Shown here: one piece after another, positions 11,735 through 23,406 of the stretch | Numbering within the stretch: position 1 is the stretch's first letter | Layout of the letters: each line of letters starts with the position of its first letter | Origin: Mytilinidion resinicola | Taxonomy: Eukaryota > Ascomycota > Dothideomycetes > Mytilinidiales > Mytilinidiaceae | Length of the DNA: 64,000 nt | Direction of reading: 5' to 3' | Assembly (NCBI RefSeq): GCF_010093595.1 | Contig: NW_022985464.1 | Coordinates: 218,470 to 282,469 of the forward strand | Position numbers and translations under genes: made by a program | The notes under the pieces: model-generated | Database searches by the model: none | What the model saw: only the letters and a program-made list of their open reading frames with translations | What the model was told of the DNA's origin: nothing

Positions 11735-12470
11735 CACCTATATATTACACCCTTTTCTTTAGAGCTATCTTTCTTGCGTGCTATTATTTATTATATAACT
11801 GCGCTTAGAATATATATAGTTTATTGCGCTCTGCGGCGTATTAGTATAGTATTATCTATTTCTTATTAAGGGTCCTTTACTAGGCCCTCTTTTAAACAGT
11901 ATATTTAGCACTATATAATAGGTGGTTTCTATTACAGTTTACGCATTTCTTAATAGTTTTATCCGGGCACACTTTTATATTATACTTACCTGCGTATACT
12001 GCGCATTTAATATTCTTTTTATAGTACTTTATAATATACCTATAGCCCTAGTAGTTAAAGCACTATATAGCTATAAATTCTGCCTTATACTTTAAGGCGT
12101 TAAGTATATAGCCTCTCTAAGCGATGCTGTTATTAATAGCGTTATTTGCTATTGCTTCTGTTTATACGCCTATAATAGCCGAGCTTACACGCTATACTAG
12201 GTTTACCCGCACTACGGTAATAGCTGCCTTATTCTTCTATATAATCTTGTTAATTATAAGTTCTAAGTTATAGATTGCGTTGTTTTCTATTATATCCTTC
12301 CGTAGACTTAGGTTGTTAAGGTCCATCTTTTTAGGCACGCTGTGTACTTTAATAAGCACTGTAGGCGTGCGTATAGTAGCGGAGGAGCCTAGGATAAGAA
12401 CCTAATCCTTCTTCTTTAGGAGGGCGTTTTTTAATAGCTTATCCGCAATAATTGCCTTAATATCACCACT

Positions 12471-12764
12471 TTATAGCTTCCTAATACCACTAATTTTTGT
12501 GGTTTCCGGCTCTCCCGCCGCTTGTAGCTTTTTTGTAATATAGTTGTTCGTGTGTGTCGCGTTAGCCGCTTGCTGGGCGTTGTTTTCGATGTGGATGTTG
12601 ATTTTGTGGAGGTTGTTTGTTGCATCCTGTCCAATTCTCGCGTCCTGTCCAATTCGTATAGCTTGCCCGATTTGCATTGCCATCGGGGCCTTCGCTGCTG
12701 CAGCTGCGTATGTCTTTTTTCCTTGAGCTTTCAGCTCGCTAATACTCTTCCTTATATCCTTCAT
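12471..12764 (-). pseudogene. LINE ORF1 fragment (gag-like), still open for 97 codons
   Basis: The fragment reads MKDIRKSISELKAQGKKTYA then a run of alanines and IGQ-type repeats. LINE copy A carries the equivalent stretch (KTYTAAAAAG) at about 5,020. It is followed downstream on the minus strand by the zinc-knuckle relic at 11,885-12,065. It is part of the RIP-degraded LINE, not a host gene. Confidence 0.6.
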
Positions 12765-13234
12765 CTCCTTTATTAGTTCCTTTTATAGCGCGTCCTTCCG
12801 TTCGTCTATAGTTCTTTATATACGGTGGAGTCCTTTCTTAGCCTCCGTAAGTCCGAAGAACGCGTTGTTAATGCACGCGACTATAGCCTGGAGGAAATCC
12901 ATGCTAATAGCATTAAGGGGCTGACTCCGTAGGGCGCTTTGTATTTGTTGTACTTTATTAAGTGCGCTTACGACGCTTCCGTACGTGTCGAGGAGGGGCT
13001 TTTAGTTGTATTGTTGTTGTGGGTGTTGTTGTTGTTGTTATTGCGAGTGCAATCTAAGGTTAGGGGTCGCGGGAAAGATTTGACCTACTGCGACACCACC
13101 ACCACTGCCCGGAGGGCTTTGTAATTGCGTACGATTGCTCTAAGTGCCTTAAGGAGCCCATTAGGACTCCCTTTAGCTTCGATTTCCAACGGCTTATTAG
13201 GACGACTGCATCGTGTTTTTTTTTTAGCCGAGAC

Positions 13235-15684
13235 TATACCCCGGGTATTATAAAGATAACTAACAGAATCCTTAAAAAATGCAAAATATAGCTAGTACTA
13301 ATACTAGCTAAGTTCTTTACTAGGTGTATATATATAGGGCACTACCTATAGCCGTATAAAAAATTAATTACTATAGTACTATATAAGCCTTAAAAAGCGT
13401 TCTATAATATAGTAAAGTTATATAGGCTAATTATACTACTAGAAATAGTAGGTAAGCTGCTTAAATATATTATAGTATAAAAACTATCTAAAATAGTAGA
13501 GGAGAAAGGTATGCTTCTACTAAGCTAAATAGGCGTAAGGCCCGAATAATCTATATAGATAGCACTAAAACTTTTTATAGAATAAATATAAACTATATAA
13601 AAGGGTAACTTTTACCTTATTATTTTCTTTTTTAGCCTGGATATTTTAAAGGCCTTTAATAAAGTATTTTATAAGAAAATAATATATAACCTATAGGTTT
13701 AATATATACCGGAATAAATAGTCTAATTTATAGAATTATTCCTATAAAACTAAACTATAAAACTTTTTATTAGAAAATATATTACTAAAACTATTCCGGT
13801 TAATACAGGTATACTATAAAAATTCTTACTTTTACTAATCCTCTTCTTATTTTTTATAAGTATACTCCTGCCGGCACTATAAAAAGGTAATATAATAGCC
13901 TATAGGTTTATAAATAATACTAATATTTTTATATTTAGCAGAAGTATAGAAAAAAACTATAGGGCAATTAAAAGTATATATATATAGTATATAAAGTAGG
14001 TAAAAAAGTATAGTATAGTATTTACCCTAGATAAGTATTACCTTATATACTTTATAAGGCGCCGTTTAAATATAGTAAATATAAAGGCTATAGTAAATAT
14101 CTAGAGCTTTATAAAAAGCCTAATTATAGAGCTTTATATACTTAAAGTTTAGGTAGACTTTAAACTTAAATAGGGCCCATATATATATATTATAAAGGAA
14201 AAGGCTATAGTATAAATAGAAGCTTTTATATAGCTAATAGTATTAATATAGGGCGTAAGCTTCTAAAAAGCATAGTATATATACTTAGTAGTTATTAGGC
14301 CGGTTCTTATATATAGGTGTACTATTTAGTTTCTAACGCTAGGTATAAAGAAATAAATTAGCAAAGCAAAAATTAAATAACTTAAAACGGCCTAGAACTA
14401 CTGCTTTTATACTATTACAGGGGTGTATAAAATAATAGATATTAAAACGCTTAAATATAAAACCTTTTACCCTTTTCTAAAGCTTAAGCTAAAGGAACTT
14501 ATAGTAGTATATATAAACTGCACGCGCGCAGGCTAGGCTAAAAAGTATATTAAAACTATATACTATACTATTAGAAATACTATTAGAAGATACTATAAGC
14601 CTAGGAAAACGCCTAAATATAAGCTAAGCCGGCGTAATATACTAAAGAAGCTCGCGGTTAAGGCTATAGCACTAGCCCTAAAGTATAAAGGGCAGTTAGA
14701 TAACTTATATAAGCTCTTAAAATAAGAAGTAATATAGGAAGCGTATAAGGAAAAGTAGAGGAATAAATAGAAGGCCTATAGAAAGAAATAAAAGGGCTCT
14801 TCTATACCGGCCCTTAATATAAAATAGAATAAGAATTAGGTAACTAAATACTATAAGCTTATAAAAGTAGAAAGCTTAATTATTACGCTCCTATAAATAG
14901 AATATATAGGGCTTAACGTATACCTGCACTATATAAGGGTGCCTAATTACTTTTTACTTATATACCCCTGCAGGTATATACTATAGTCTCTAAAGTATAT
15001 AGTAATATACTGCGAATAACACCGTAATAGTAGAGGTAATATGTTTTTTAAGGCTAGAATAAGAATATATATACAGCTATACAAAGACTATAAGGGAAAT
15101 AAGGCTGTTTCGCAATAGTTCCTGCACTAGACAGACCTCCTACCCTACCTCTCTATAGCTAGAGAGATGGCAACAGAAAAGCTGGCTATACAGCCAGCCG
15201 ACTTGTATAGCCACGCCCTAAGAACAGAACCACACGCACGCACGCACATTGCATAGCCACAGGCACGCCCGCAACAGGGCAACCCCCCAATTTCCTATTG
15301 TCCTTCAATTCAATACCTCGGCTTTTGAGAAAAAGGGCACGCGCGTACGGTAAGGGCACGCGCGCCCTAACGCGGACCCCGGACCTTACTAACCATCTGG
15401 ACACCGTACAACCCTGGAACCTAGGGCCTACGGACACCGGATCGATCCTGGAGAATGCATCAAGATGGCTTACTCCGTGGCGATGCTCACAGAGCTGCCA
15501 CGCGTCCCCCACAGCCGCGCAGAAACAAAAGGAACGCAAGGCGTTATACACTGTAGAAAACAAGGTTTTCACCCGACCGCTATAGAGCGAACGGTTTCCC
15601 CTTGTAAATAAAACCTAGATAGCACTGCCACATGGACCCTAACGGGAGCTAAATCGGCCTAATAGAACCTAATAATAATAATAA
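13235..15684 (+). mobile_element. LINE copy C, 5'-truncated, RIP-degraded except for its 3' end
   Basis: It starts within the reverse transcriptase at CCCGGGTATTATAAA, the same point as reverse complement 9,265-9,290 of copy B. It runs through the RT (catalytic box now FINN near 13,910), a C-terminal region with CRY...HRN-type Cys/His pattern near 14,980-15,030, the 3' end, and a (TAA)n tail at 15,670-15,684. Bases from about 15,110 onward have normal composition and match 6,847-7,500 (reverse complement), with the differences I checked being transitions. Open frames in 15,186-15,585 belong to this non-coding 3' end. Confidence 0.75.
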
Positions 15685-15789
15685 AATAGTGCAGATGCGT
15701 AACTTTATTAATACTTAAGCAGACGCGTATTAACAGGTTCGCCAGGTTATACTGGAAATACAGAAAATCTAACTGGCCGGTAGCTACAC

Positions 15790-16149
15790 GGCTGGTCTTA
15801 GCTTTGTCAAAAGGCAATCTAATCTCCACTCAGTTGACCTTCACATTGTCATCAGCAATTCAAAAGCCTGTCGGTGTCACGTCGTTCCTCAGCATTCTCT
15901 TGGTAGTCATCGAGGCCTCGGATCATCACGTGCATGGACGTCACGTGATCCCGGGCCGAGGGTTCTTCCGGCGCCCGGAGTTCTGCCGGCGCCCGGGGTT
16001 CTGCTGGCTCGCGCTCAACTATATAGCAGGCCCGTGGCCGGAGCCTCTCTCCTCTCCACGCAACCTCGTCAATAGCAATACAACCCTTTTCCAGCCACGA
16101 ACCTGACAGTCGGAGTACCCCAAGCAGTTCCGAAGAGTGCCCAAACTTG
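15790..16149 (+). mobile_element. MITE copy 3 (mariner-like ends), split by a solo LTR
   Basis: The stretch GTCAAAAGGCAATCTAATCT...CAAAAGCCTGTCGG, then after the LTR AGTACCCCAAGCAGTTCCGA and GAGTGCCCAAACTTG, matches the MITE at 49002-49197 and, in reverse, 33382-33584. The right end is TIR-like (GTGCCCAAACTTG followed by TA). The left end cannot be placed exactly because similarity fades toward the LINE C tail. Confidence 0.6.
15875..16108. mobile_element. Solo LTR (234 bp) with 5-bp target duplication
   Basis: It begins TGTCACGTCG and ends AACCTGACA, giving the TGTCA...TGACA inverted termini expected of an LTR. It is flanked on both sides by GTCGG (15870-15874 and 16109-16113), a perfect 5-bp duplication. 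The interior has short repeats of the type GGCGCCCGG and a possible TATA-like ACTATATAGC. No internal retrotransposon sequence lies beside it, so it is a solo LTR left by recombination. Gypsy or copia cannot be decided. Confidence 0.9.
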
Positions 16150-16395
16150 TACTTGGTGCTGTGGAACCTTCCATTGTCCTAAATGCATTGCAAAACCTTG
16201 GGAAAGATCGCATCGCATCCACTGATATAAGTGAGCCCAACGTCATCTAGTAACATGCTGATGTTAAAGGGAAGTATAGGACGGTCCTAACTAATAGTCC
16301 AGGCTGTACCGTTCTAAAAAAACAATATGCCGTCCCTAAACCTTCTCTAGCAACCGAAGCTTCACACATATTCATACAAAAGCTAAAGCTGCCAT

Positions 16396-18560
16396 TCATG
16401 ATCCAAAATCAAAGCTCTGGTCCAAGAAGCCATCGAAGCTCTGATTCAAGAAGCCATCAAAGCTCTGATCCAAGGAGCTACCAAAGCTCTGATTGCTCAT
16501 GATGCTGTCTTCGCTGAGACCACCGGCGTTACCAAAGGAAGTTTCCACAGTGGAATCGCTGCCGAAGAAGTCTGGTGGCATTCCAAGAATGAACGCAAGA
16601 ATCGCTACATTCGAGGTCTGATCCTCAGTAGGCAACGCGATGTCGAACTCTTGGTCGTTCTTCTTGATTTCTGCATTTAGGATATGCCTCGAGGCTTGAT
16701 TCAGTGGCACAAGATCGAGGAAGGGACGTGGGGTGCGATTCGTGGGAGGTGGATTCGCAGGAAGTTTGGTATTGAGCCGCAGGGATGGAACTGGTGGAAC
16801 TAGAGATCCGACCGGGTTGGCTTGAGATGCCGTCATGTCCTGCTGCGAGTATCCTGGTCGTCCAAAATGCGTGTCAAACAGGCTTTCTGCGTGAGCGTCT
16901 TGGTACATGTCCGGCGCAAACTCCTGCGGCGCTGGATCAGCCGGTGCTTCGCTAGATGGTTGTGGTAGAGGGTTGGTCTTCTTCCGGCTGGGCCTTGGCT
17001 TTGGGTTCTTAGCTTTCGGTTTCGGGTTCTTAGCTTTACGCTTCTTGGGTTGAGGAGCGGAAGCTGGAGTAGCATCTAGAACTGTTTGGTCTTCTACAGA
17101 TGCCTGCTGATCTTCAGTAGAGACGTCTTCCGCGTCCCAATGAGGGAGGTAATGCGCGGGCATAATGACACCATCCTGTACCAGGAGATAGCGGTACGTG
17201 TGAGGGATACTGATCCCAAGGGCGGCTGCCTCTGCAACCACAGCATTCAAGGGCGGCTCTTCCTTGGTCTTTTTCCACGGGATGACGCGCGGGGTCTTCT
17301 TGATCGGCGTGACGGCCCTGCCCATCTGCTTGGCTTGCTCAGTTTGTCTATTCTTTTCCGCCTTGTTCCAATTGCCAATTCGATTCTCCTCTTTGCGCTG
17401 TTCCGGATGTTAGCTAATGCTCTGATTGAGATCAAAATGGGAAAGAATATTATTACTTACTCCGCGCCACGCCACCGGAGCATTCACAAATTGCTTTGTG
17501 GCTCTGTCACCAACTATGGCGACGAGTACCTCATCGCAGATTGACTTTTCAAACTATGTGCAATCAGTAAATGAAGCGTTCTGTAGCATGACATTCTACA
17601 TACCTTCAATGCATAGCAGATGTTGATCATCCGCATGAAGCAGTTGAGGTCCTGGTCACGACGCGTTTCGCTCAGCACAGCTAGGTCACTGTGCAATTCG
17701 CAGCCCTTCTCGCAGAGATTCACCACCTCCATCTACACTTCGGTTAGTTAAGGTCTTACTTACATTGGTTCTGGGGCTAGGAGAAGGCTTACTATGATGT
17801 CGATGCAGGCAGCCTCTATATCATCTGGCTCGTAGTGTGTGCTGAGAACCAACTTCTTGTATCCTTGGCTAGTAGTGGAGTCCCTTACGTCTTGGCGATT
17901 CACCATGGAGTTATAAAGCAAGGCGGTCCACTGCGGCATTTCGGTAACAACCTGCTGGATGGTAGGGTCGTTCTTGGGATCGATGTATGGAGGTATCCTC
18001 CGGCTCTCTTTTCGGAAGTCCAAGGCATCTTTCGTGGTCTGAAAATTGGGTCGGTATGCTGGGAAACCAGTTGGTACAGCAGGGTCTTTTGCGCCCTCAG
18101 TGTCGGTGATGGTCGGCAAGAAGGATTCAGCTGCGTCCACATCCGTCCCCACGACGGTGCTGGGCGGTGTGGAATGGGTGACCGGGTTGCAGAATCCTTC
18201 GGTGGAGGCAGGATCATCTGGCTCATCCTCGAGCACGATTGCGTTGCGACCGCTAGTACCAGGAAGCTCAAGATTAGCCTGGATGGTTCCTTGATTCTGA
18301 GTGGTAATATTTTCTTCAAGACCACCGCTGACTGTCGTAGTATGCTGCTTGATGATGTTCGGATATTGTAGATCGGAAGGCAGAGGACGTTCCTGGGTGC
18401 CATGTGGACTCGGTCCACCAGCCACGTTCATGCCTAATGCCTGGAGGGGTGGGCAGATATTGCCCCGGACGTGTCTTGATGAAGCTATGGTTTTCTTTCG
18501 CCCACGTTGAATAGCCGCGTCGTCATCGTCGCCTTCGAACTTCCGCTTTTGTTGAATCAT
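16396..18560 (-). CDS. Hypothetical nuclear-type protein, four exons, paralogue of the SAP-domain gene at 26-28.5 kb
   Basis: Exons on the minus strand: 17793-18560, 17604-17732, 17461-17544 and 16396-17397, about 660 aa. Introns of 60, 59 and 63 bp have GTAAGC, GTATGT and GTAAGT donors; two have clear CTAAC branch points, and all junctions keep frame. Start ATG 18560. The first part is disordered with a basic RKKTIASSRH stretch. The middle region (residues about 190-320) aligns with the paralogue, for example IEAACIDII versus IEAACFELI and SICDEVLVAI versus IICDEMVNLP, across all three splice sites. The C-terminus has KPKAKNPKP-type basic repeats and ends with a degenerate repeat of QSFDGFL units. 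No known domain or function is recognised. A lineage-specific chromatin-associated protein is a guess from composition and the paralogue's SAP motif. Confidence 0.75.
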
Positions 18561-20652
18561 ATTGCTGGCCGAAAAGACAGAAGACGAAGCTTTTCAGTGG
18601 TGAAGCGAGCCAACTAAGACAGGTTAGAAAATATTCCTTGTGAATTGGTGGTGTTGACGTTGAAGGCAAATCTTAGATATGCCTTGAGGGAATTACGATT
18701 CGCTTGAACATAATGTTTGGTCGTAGGTCGATGTTGTGGTGGAAGGGAATAGCGCGATGTGTAGTCAGTGAGCAGAAAGAAGAGTACGTACGGCTTGGAG
18801 CTGTATGGATTGGGCTTTGAAGTTGCTTGAGGCGCTGATGAGGGGGAGTTACTGGTGTGAAAGGACTAGGTGGTGGTGCTACAGGCTGTGTGTGTGCAGT
18901 CTGTGGGGAGCTGTGGAGGCCAGGAGGGAGGTGATTTTATAGAGGCCTGCCATTCGGGATCGCGGCGCCGGCAGGGCGAGTCCCTGGGAGTGAACGTAGG
19001 ATTCCAGGCTGACGGAGTGGGTGGACAGGTCGCAAGTGAAACCAATAAAAGGTCTGCCCCGGATTTCTGGTGAATTCGCCCATGATCTATGACTAAACAG
19101 GCACGTCCAACGGAAAACTAAGTTTCGCGAGGGAGAACTCCTTTTTCCGTTCAACACTTCCCATATACAATATCCATGGAGGTTGCGATTGGACAGTGTG
19201 GAAGGCTCTTTACATAATTTCGAAATGTGATTGCTCGCCATGCTCCAGTATTCAATGATGAACACAACCATCAAAAACATATGAGGGGGGTTAGCAAAAA
19301 TGCATAACTTAGAAGATCATCATTCCTAAGGAAAGGCAGAACAATAATCTGGGCTCACCTGCATGACGAGCTCTAACTTCCATCGCTCATGTGGGCAGTA
19401 AGCCAATGAAAATGCACTGTACCGTGTACGGTACAGAGTACAACGCCACGCTATTGGCCAGCGAGTGACGAGATGATAGGTTGAGAAAATTATTGAGTAT
19501 GGACTTGATATACGAATGGTTTATGATAATCACAAGAAGAAGCGTACGTAGCCTAAATCAAAGTAGATAAGACTGTACTGATAGAGAAAAAGATGACGTG
19601 CGCTCGGCTTGCTCTGGAATGATACCGTAACGGCCAGCCTGAGTTTCAGCTTGTGTCTGGACTTTTTTTTTAACCCTAAAAAGGCGGGGTCTCTAATCAG
19701 TCCCACACTGTTGTCAGAAGAAAGACCTCGACGTTTAACGTAATTTCGAAACTTATAGAGACTGCACAGGTCTCAAATATTGCATTACTAGCGATTTTCC
19801 ACGTCACTCTGTCCGATTTGCATGCGTTTGATGCAGATACACACTTGAGTTAGCTGGCCTTTGCGCGGAGAAGGGTGCTCATGATGCCGTATCTTTGCGT
19901 TCTAGCAATCAATTTAGCAATCAATTTCTACACTTCATTATCGTGTGTTGAACGCTGGCAGCTCAAGTAGTGGAGGAACCCGACTCTTTTTACTTCCGAA
20001 CATCGACGGGTACCGGGCGTCGCGTGGATGAAAATTGGAACTAAGAAATTCCAACACGAGAGTGGAACGAATAAATTGTAACAAGAGGGACGTTCGAGAT
20101 TCATCATACCAATACAGGCGTGTTAATGGAAGAGGTGATGGATGAGGTTGAAGTTAGGTGTGGAGAAGATCGTGCACCGGCACGCGACTGTTGAGTAGTT
20201 CTATCTGGCGACGGCCTCGTCGTCACGCGTTTGAGCTTCTTGGCTGTTATCATAGTCTTTTCACGGTGCTTTTGTTAAATGATGAGGACGCTTGGTTCTA
20301 ATGATGAGGGATGAAACAGCAATGAGAGGCAGGAGAGGTCGGCCTTATCCTTGGATAAATCGTCCGTGCTGATGTCTCCCTAATACCTACGGACGACACT
20401 CCATGGGCTCCTAACCTAGAACCAGTTCATCTCTCTTACCTCCTTCACATAAAGAGTTCCACAAATCCTACGCGACCTTGGTACCCATCATCTAAAGAGG
20501 TAGCGAAGGATGCCGCGCGGCTTATACGCTTAGTTCAGCACGTGGATTTTTTTTCTAAACCTCCTCCACGTTCTCTTCTCCGGACCGAGACTCGTTGGCT
20601 TCTTCAGATCCTTCTTAGATCCTTCTTCACTAGTGCCTTGGATACAGACGTC
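18561..20652. other. Intergenic, 2.1 kb, no supported gene
   Basis: The sequence has normal composition. Several 60-130-codon frames exist on both strands but lack recognisable domains or continuity. The first ~300 bp are the promoter side of the minus-strand gene. Near 19,419 there is an inverted motif TGTACCGT-GT-ACGGTACA with 8-bp arms. No repeat family was recognised. Confidence 0.5.
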
Positions 20653-22309
20653 ATGCGAAAGTTCGAATTTGAGTTTGCACACCTTACGTCGAGGTTCTCT
20701 AGGCCGGACCCAGCGACTGGAAAGTCTACATGCACTCTCTTCGTCGTCTGTCTCGTAAAGACCACAGAAAAACAACGCGCCTCTATCCTAGAAGAGCTTA
20801 ATACCTTCGACTATGAGTGGGAAGTTAGACCAAAAGTCGATGCGAGACCGATGGAAATCGTGCCCTGGATTCGAAATTACGTCCCTTCCGTATCGATCGT
20901 TTTTGATATCTCAGAGCAGAGACAGATTGGTGCCATTTTCGTAGATGCTCAGACACTTAGAGATAACACGGTCATTATCACAAACTCTTTCAAGAACTCA
21001 CCCACAGACCAATGGGGCAAGGAGCTGGAGGCCGCGCGTGTTCCAGCCAGACGAGCAAACTTGACCATCTCGGACATTTGGTTGCAGCAAATCTCTCTAT
21101 TTCCACAGCACGTACCCGAAGAGTGCCGAGTCTTGCGACCACCCAAGCCAGATCAAGGCTGGGAACTCGTCTCGAAGATAGATACCGTACAATGGAGTTT
21201 CCCGGCACATCTCCCTCCAAATATGAAACTAAGCGCATCTTCGCCAGTTTTGATATCTCTGATTCATCTATCCGACAACGAGATTAAGACCCTCACGAGT
21301 GAGATTGGTTTTGATCCTCTTTTAGAACCAGTACAGATCTACAACTGGCCTAAAGACGCGGTACCAGCCTCACGAGTCGACATGTGGCGTATTTTCGATC
21401 AAGTTAAACCTGAGTTCCTCGCTCCCTACGAACAAGTCTTCGGCTTCTTCATTGATTGCACCGACATGCACAGCATGGATAGGAAGCCTGAGATTATCGT
21501 CGTAGACCGTCGTCGGCAATCATCGACGAACGCAGCACACGAAAACATCATGAGACTCTTCAAAATACAGTCAGAGGATATGCTGTTCCTTTGGAAAGGT
21601 GCCTGGAATCCGACTGGCCGGGGGACACACAACGGGTGTCGTGAGAATGAGAGTATCAATAGGAAGATGTGGACATTCGAAGTCGTTGGAAACCCCGATG
21701 TTCCTACCATCGTTGGTACTAGACTACTTCCCGACCACATCCCCATCATCGACTAATGCAATTATAGGAGACCCATACCCTGTATTTCTGCTGGGTCCGA
21801 TAAGTGAATACCAAATTCGCGCCGTTCGTGCCGCGCTGATGCAAGAGGAAGGCGAGTACCAGTTCATCACCGTTCCGAATGGCGATGGTACATTAGAAGG
21901 CCTAGTCCGCTACTTCGAGTCGCCAGAATTCCGGCATTATGAAGAGCCTCCTCATTTCTTCATCGCAGTCGATGAAGAGACTCTCGATGCACTCCCCGAT
22001 CCACAAGAGGACGACGCCGAAAAGTGGAAACCAGGCGACTGCAGCGTCATCCTTGCCTCTGCAAGCGGCTGTACAGCGAGTTCTCCGTCCTATTCAGTGA
22101 GGGAATACCTCGGATACGGATACGGCAGAACGTCACTGGGTGGCTATGGTCCTCATTCTGCCATGAACAATCTAAGTACCGGAAACATGGACTTATTCGA
22201 GCTGATAGAGCCGGATGATGACGGCGAAGAAGACGAGTATGGGCAATGTAAGCCAAAGAAAGTATTTTGGTCAACGTTCACGCCTGGGGATGCTGTTTTG
22301 GATTACTAG
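20653..22309 (+). CDS. Hypothetical protein made of three similar ~170-190 aa units
   Basis: Two exons, 20653-21715 and 21768-22309, joined by a 52-bp intron (donor GTACTA, branch GACTAATG, acceptor TATAG) that restores frame from ...PTIV to GDPYPVF. The product is about 534 aa. The open frame extends upstream to 20542 only through a GTG, so ATG 20653 (MRKFEFEFAHL) is taken as start. The protein contains three units with the same layout: a hydrophobic strand, then an L/E-rich helix, a variable part with Trp or Tyr, then a strand of the type FFIDCTD / FFIAVDEETL / AIFVDAQTL and a final hydrophobic strand (VIITN, EIIVVD, SVILAS). No family is recognised. No signal peptide or membrane segment is evident, so it is probably cytosolic. 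Confidence 0.7.
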
Positions 22310-22431
22310 CTATCGAAGACACAAGCCTTGCAAGGGGAATTTACTCTCAAAAGTCTGTATATGAATACTCTTCTCTCATTCTGACTACTAAGCTTAGTCC
22401 TACGAGTCTCGATCTCCACCCAACCAAGTCT

Positions 22432-23406
22432 CTACCAAGAAACCTCCTTCCCATCGTAGTAGTTCAGTCCCGTCGCATTCCCCCACCCCGCTTTCTTGAT
22501 GTTGAAGAATTTCCCAGTATCTTCTTTCCCTTTCTCATGAACAATCTTCAACGTCGCCTCCGCGCCATCCGCCACGGGCAAATCCGCCCCCTCGCCTCCG
22601 AGATCGGTTTTGAGCCACTACATGCACTCGTTAGCCCCATCCAATATCACGTGCACAAACATCGCTACAGAATGTAGATTCAAGGGATGGTACAGGACAT
22701 ACCCCAGGACTCAGCGCAATAAACGTAAACCCCTGATCTTCGTACCCCAGTGAATACTGCACCGTTAGCATGTTCAGCGCAGCCTTAGTGACTGCGTAGG
22801 CGGGCGCAGGCGTCTGGCGGTAAGTCGCAGCGTGGGCTATCGAGCCGAGGGTTGTGGAGCTGTTGATAGCGTGAGTTTCGTATCTGACCCTTATTGATTC
22901 TAGCAACCAGGAAGAGAGGACTTACACGTTGAACACCTTCTTCTCCGTGCCCTTCTTCAACAAGGGAATAAAAGCGCTTGTGACGAGGTGCACGCTGAGC
23001 ACGTTCGTGGAGAAGGTGGAGCTTAGGTTATCCCTGCGACCCGACAGCTCGTTAGCATCTCCAATGCAGCTGTCAAACTCACTCAGTTTTGCAGCATTAC
23101 TCACATCGTAGCAACCCCACCCATAGAAAACGGCATCACGCCCGCGTTGTTGATCAAAATATCCAAACCCTTTCCGTTTAGATGCTTCTCGACTTGAGCG
23201 ACAGCACTCTTGATGCTCTCTGGGCTCTCGGCATCTAGCTGAACGTAAATCACACGGCCAGCGGAGCCATCGATGAGCTTCTGGAGCGCTGCCGTCGGAG
23301 CGCCGCGGGCGGTTGCGAAGATCAGGTTTCCGCTGGTTTTGGATAGCTGAGAGGCCATTTCGAGGCCGAGGCCGCGGGAGCAGCCCGTGATGAGGTAAGA
23401 TGGCAT
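22432..23406 (-). CDS. Short-chain dehydrogenase/reductase, four exons
   Basis: Exons 23105-23406, 22926-23033, 22703-22859 and 22432-22617 on the minus strand give 250 aa, a normal classical SDR length. Introns (71, 66 and 85 bp) have GTGAGT, GTAAGT and GTATGT donors, and every junction keeps frame and family continuity. Visible motifs: cofactor-binding TGCSRGLG at residues 7-14, NNAG at 86-89, a catalytic Ser near 138-143, and YAVTK with Tyr158 and Lys162, followed by SPGWLKTDLGG. An Arg in the TGxxRGxG loop suggests NADPH but does not prove it. The layout resembles the C-factor/sniffer type of small carbonyl reductases; the substrate is unknown. It is convergent with the upstream three-unit gene (122 bp apart). 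Confidence 0.9.

Larger units (their letters stand above)
6815..13230 (-). mobile_element. LINE copy B (Tad1-like), near full length, interrupted and RIP-degraded
   Basis: Read on the minus strand from 13,230 downward: ORF1 start with an alanine-rich segment (12471-12764 is still open for 97 codons), zinc-knuckle relic at 11,885-12,065, an insertion at 10395-11734, endonuclease relic (ILIGDINLYY near 10,250), reverse transcriptase with the catalytic box now FIDN near 8,600, a C-terminal Cys/His region, a roughly 700-bp 3' end, and a TAA-type tail at 6815-6846. The family call rests on the order ORF1-EN-RT-Cys/His and the simple tail. The 5' ORF1 part is much less mutated than the RT part. Confidence 0.75.
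1..15110. other. AT-rich, RIP-degraded transposon tract (isochore-like block)
   Basis: Nearly the whole stretch is dominated by TA-rich words such as tata, ctat and agta. It lacks ORFs longer than about 100 codons, apart from open runs inside GC-normal insertions and frames crossing the N run. Readable transposon proteins are broken by many TAA/TAG codons at places where Gln or Trp codons are expected, the usual outcome of C-to-T and G-to-A change by RIP. The right edge is sharp: base composition returns to normal near 15,110, inside the 3' part of LINE copy C. The GC-normal insertions at 96-1103 and 10395-11734 stand out against it. Confidence 0.9.

Noticed and set aside
15186..15585. Overlapping frames of 128 (-) and 95 (+) codons in GC-normal DNA
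   Set aside because: The same sequence, RIP-shifted, forms the 3' end of LINE B at 6,860-7,260, so this is LINE non-coding 3' sequence.
6815..15684. Head-to-head LINE arrangement considered as twin priming of one insertion
   Set aside because: Twin priming leaves one tail; here each arm has its own TAA-type tail at the outer end, so these are two insertions.
17247..17435. 62-codon minus-strand frame overlapping exon 4 of the 16.4-kb gene
   Set aside because: It is in another phase; the spliced frame through CGCAAAGAGGAG continues the family alignment and this one does not.
18879..19280. 133-codon minus-strand frame
   Set aside because: No recognisable domain, no splice continuity with the neighbouring gene, and it lies in what should be promoter sequence.
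20542..20652. N-terminal extension of the three-unit protein
   Set aside because: The open frame begins with GTG, not ATG; the first ATG at 20653 gives a natural start.
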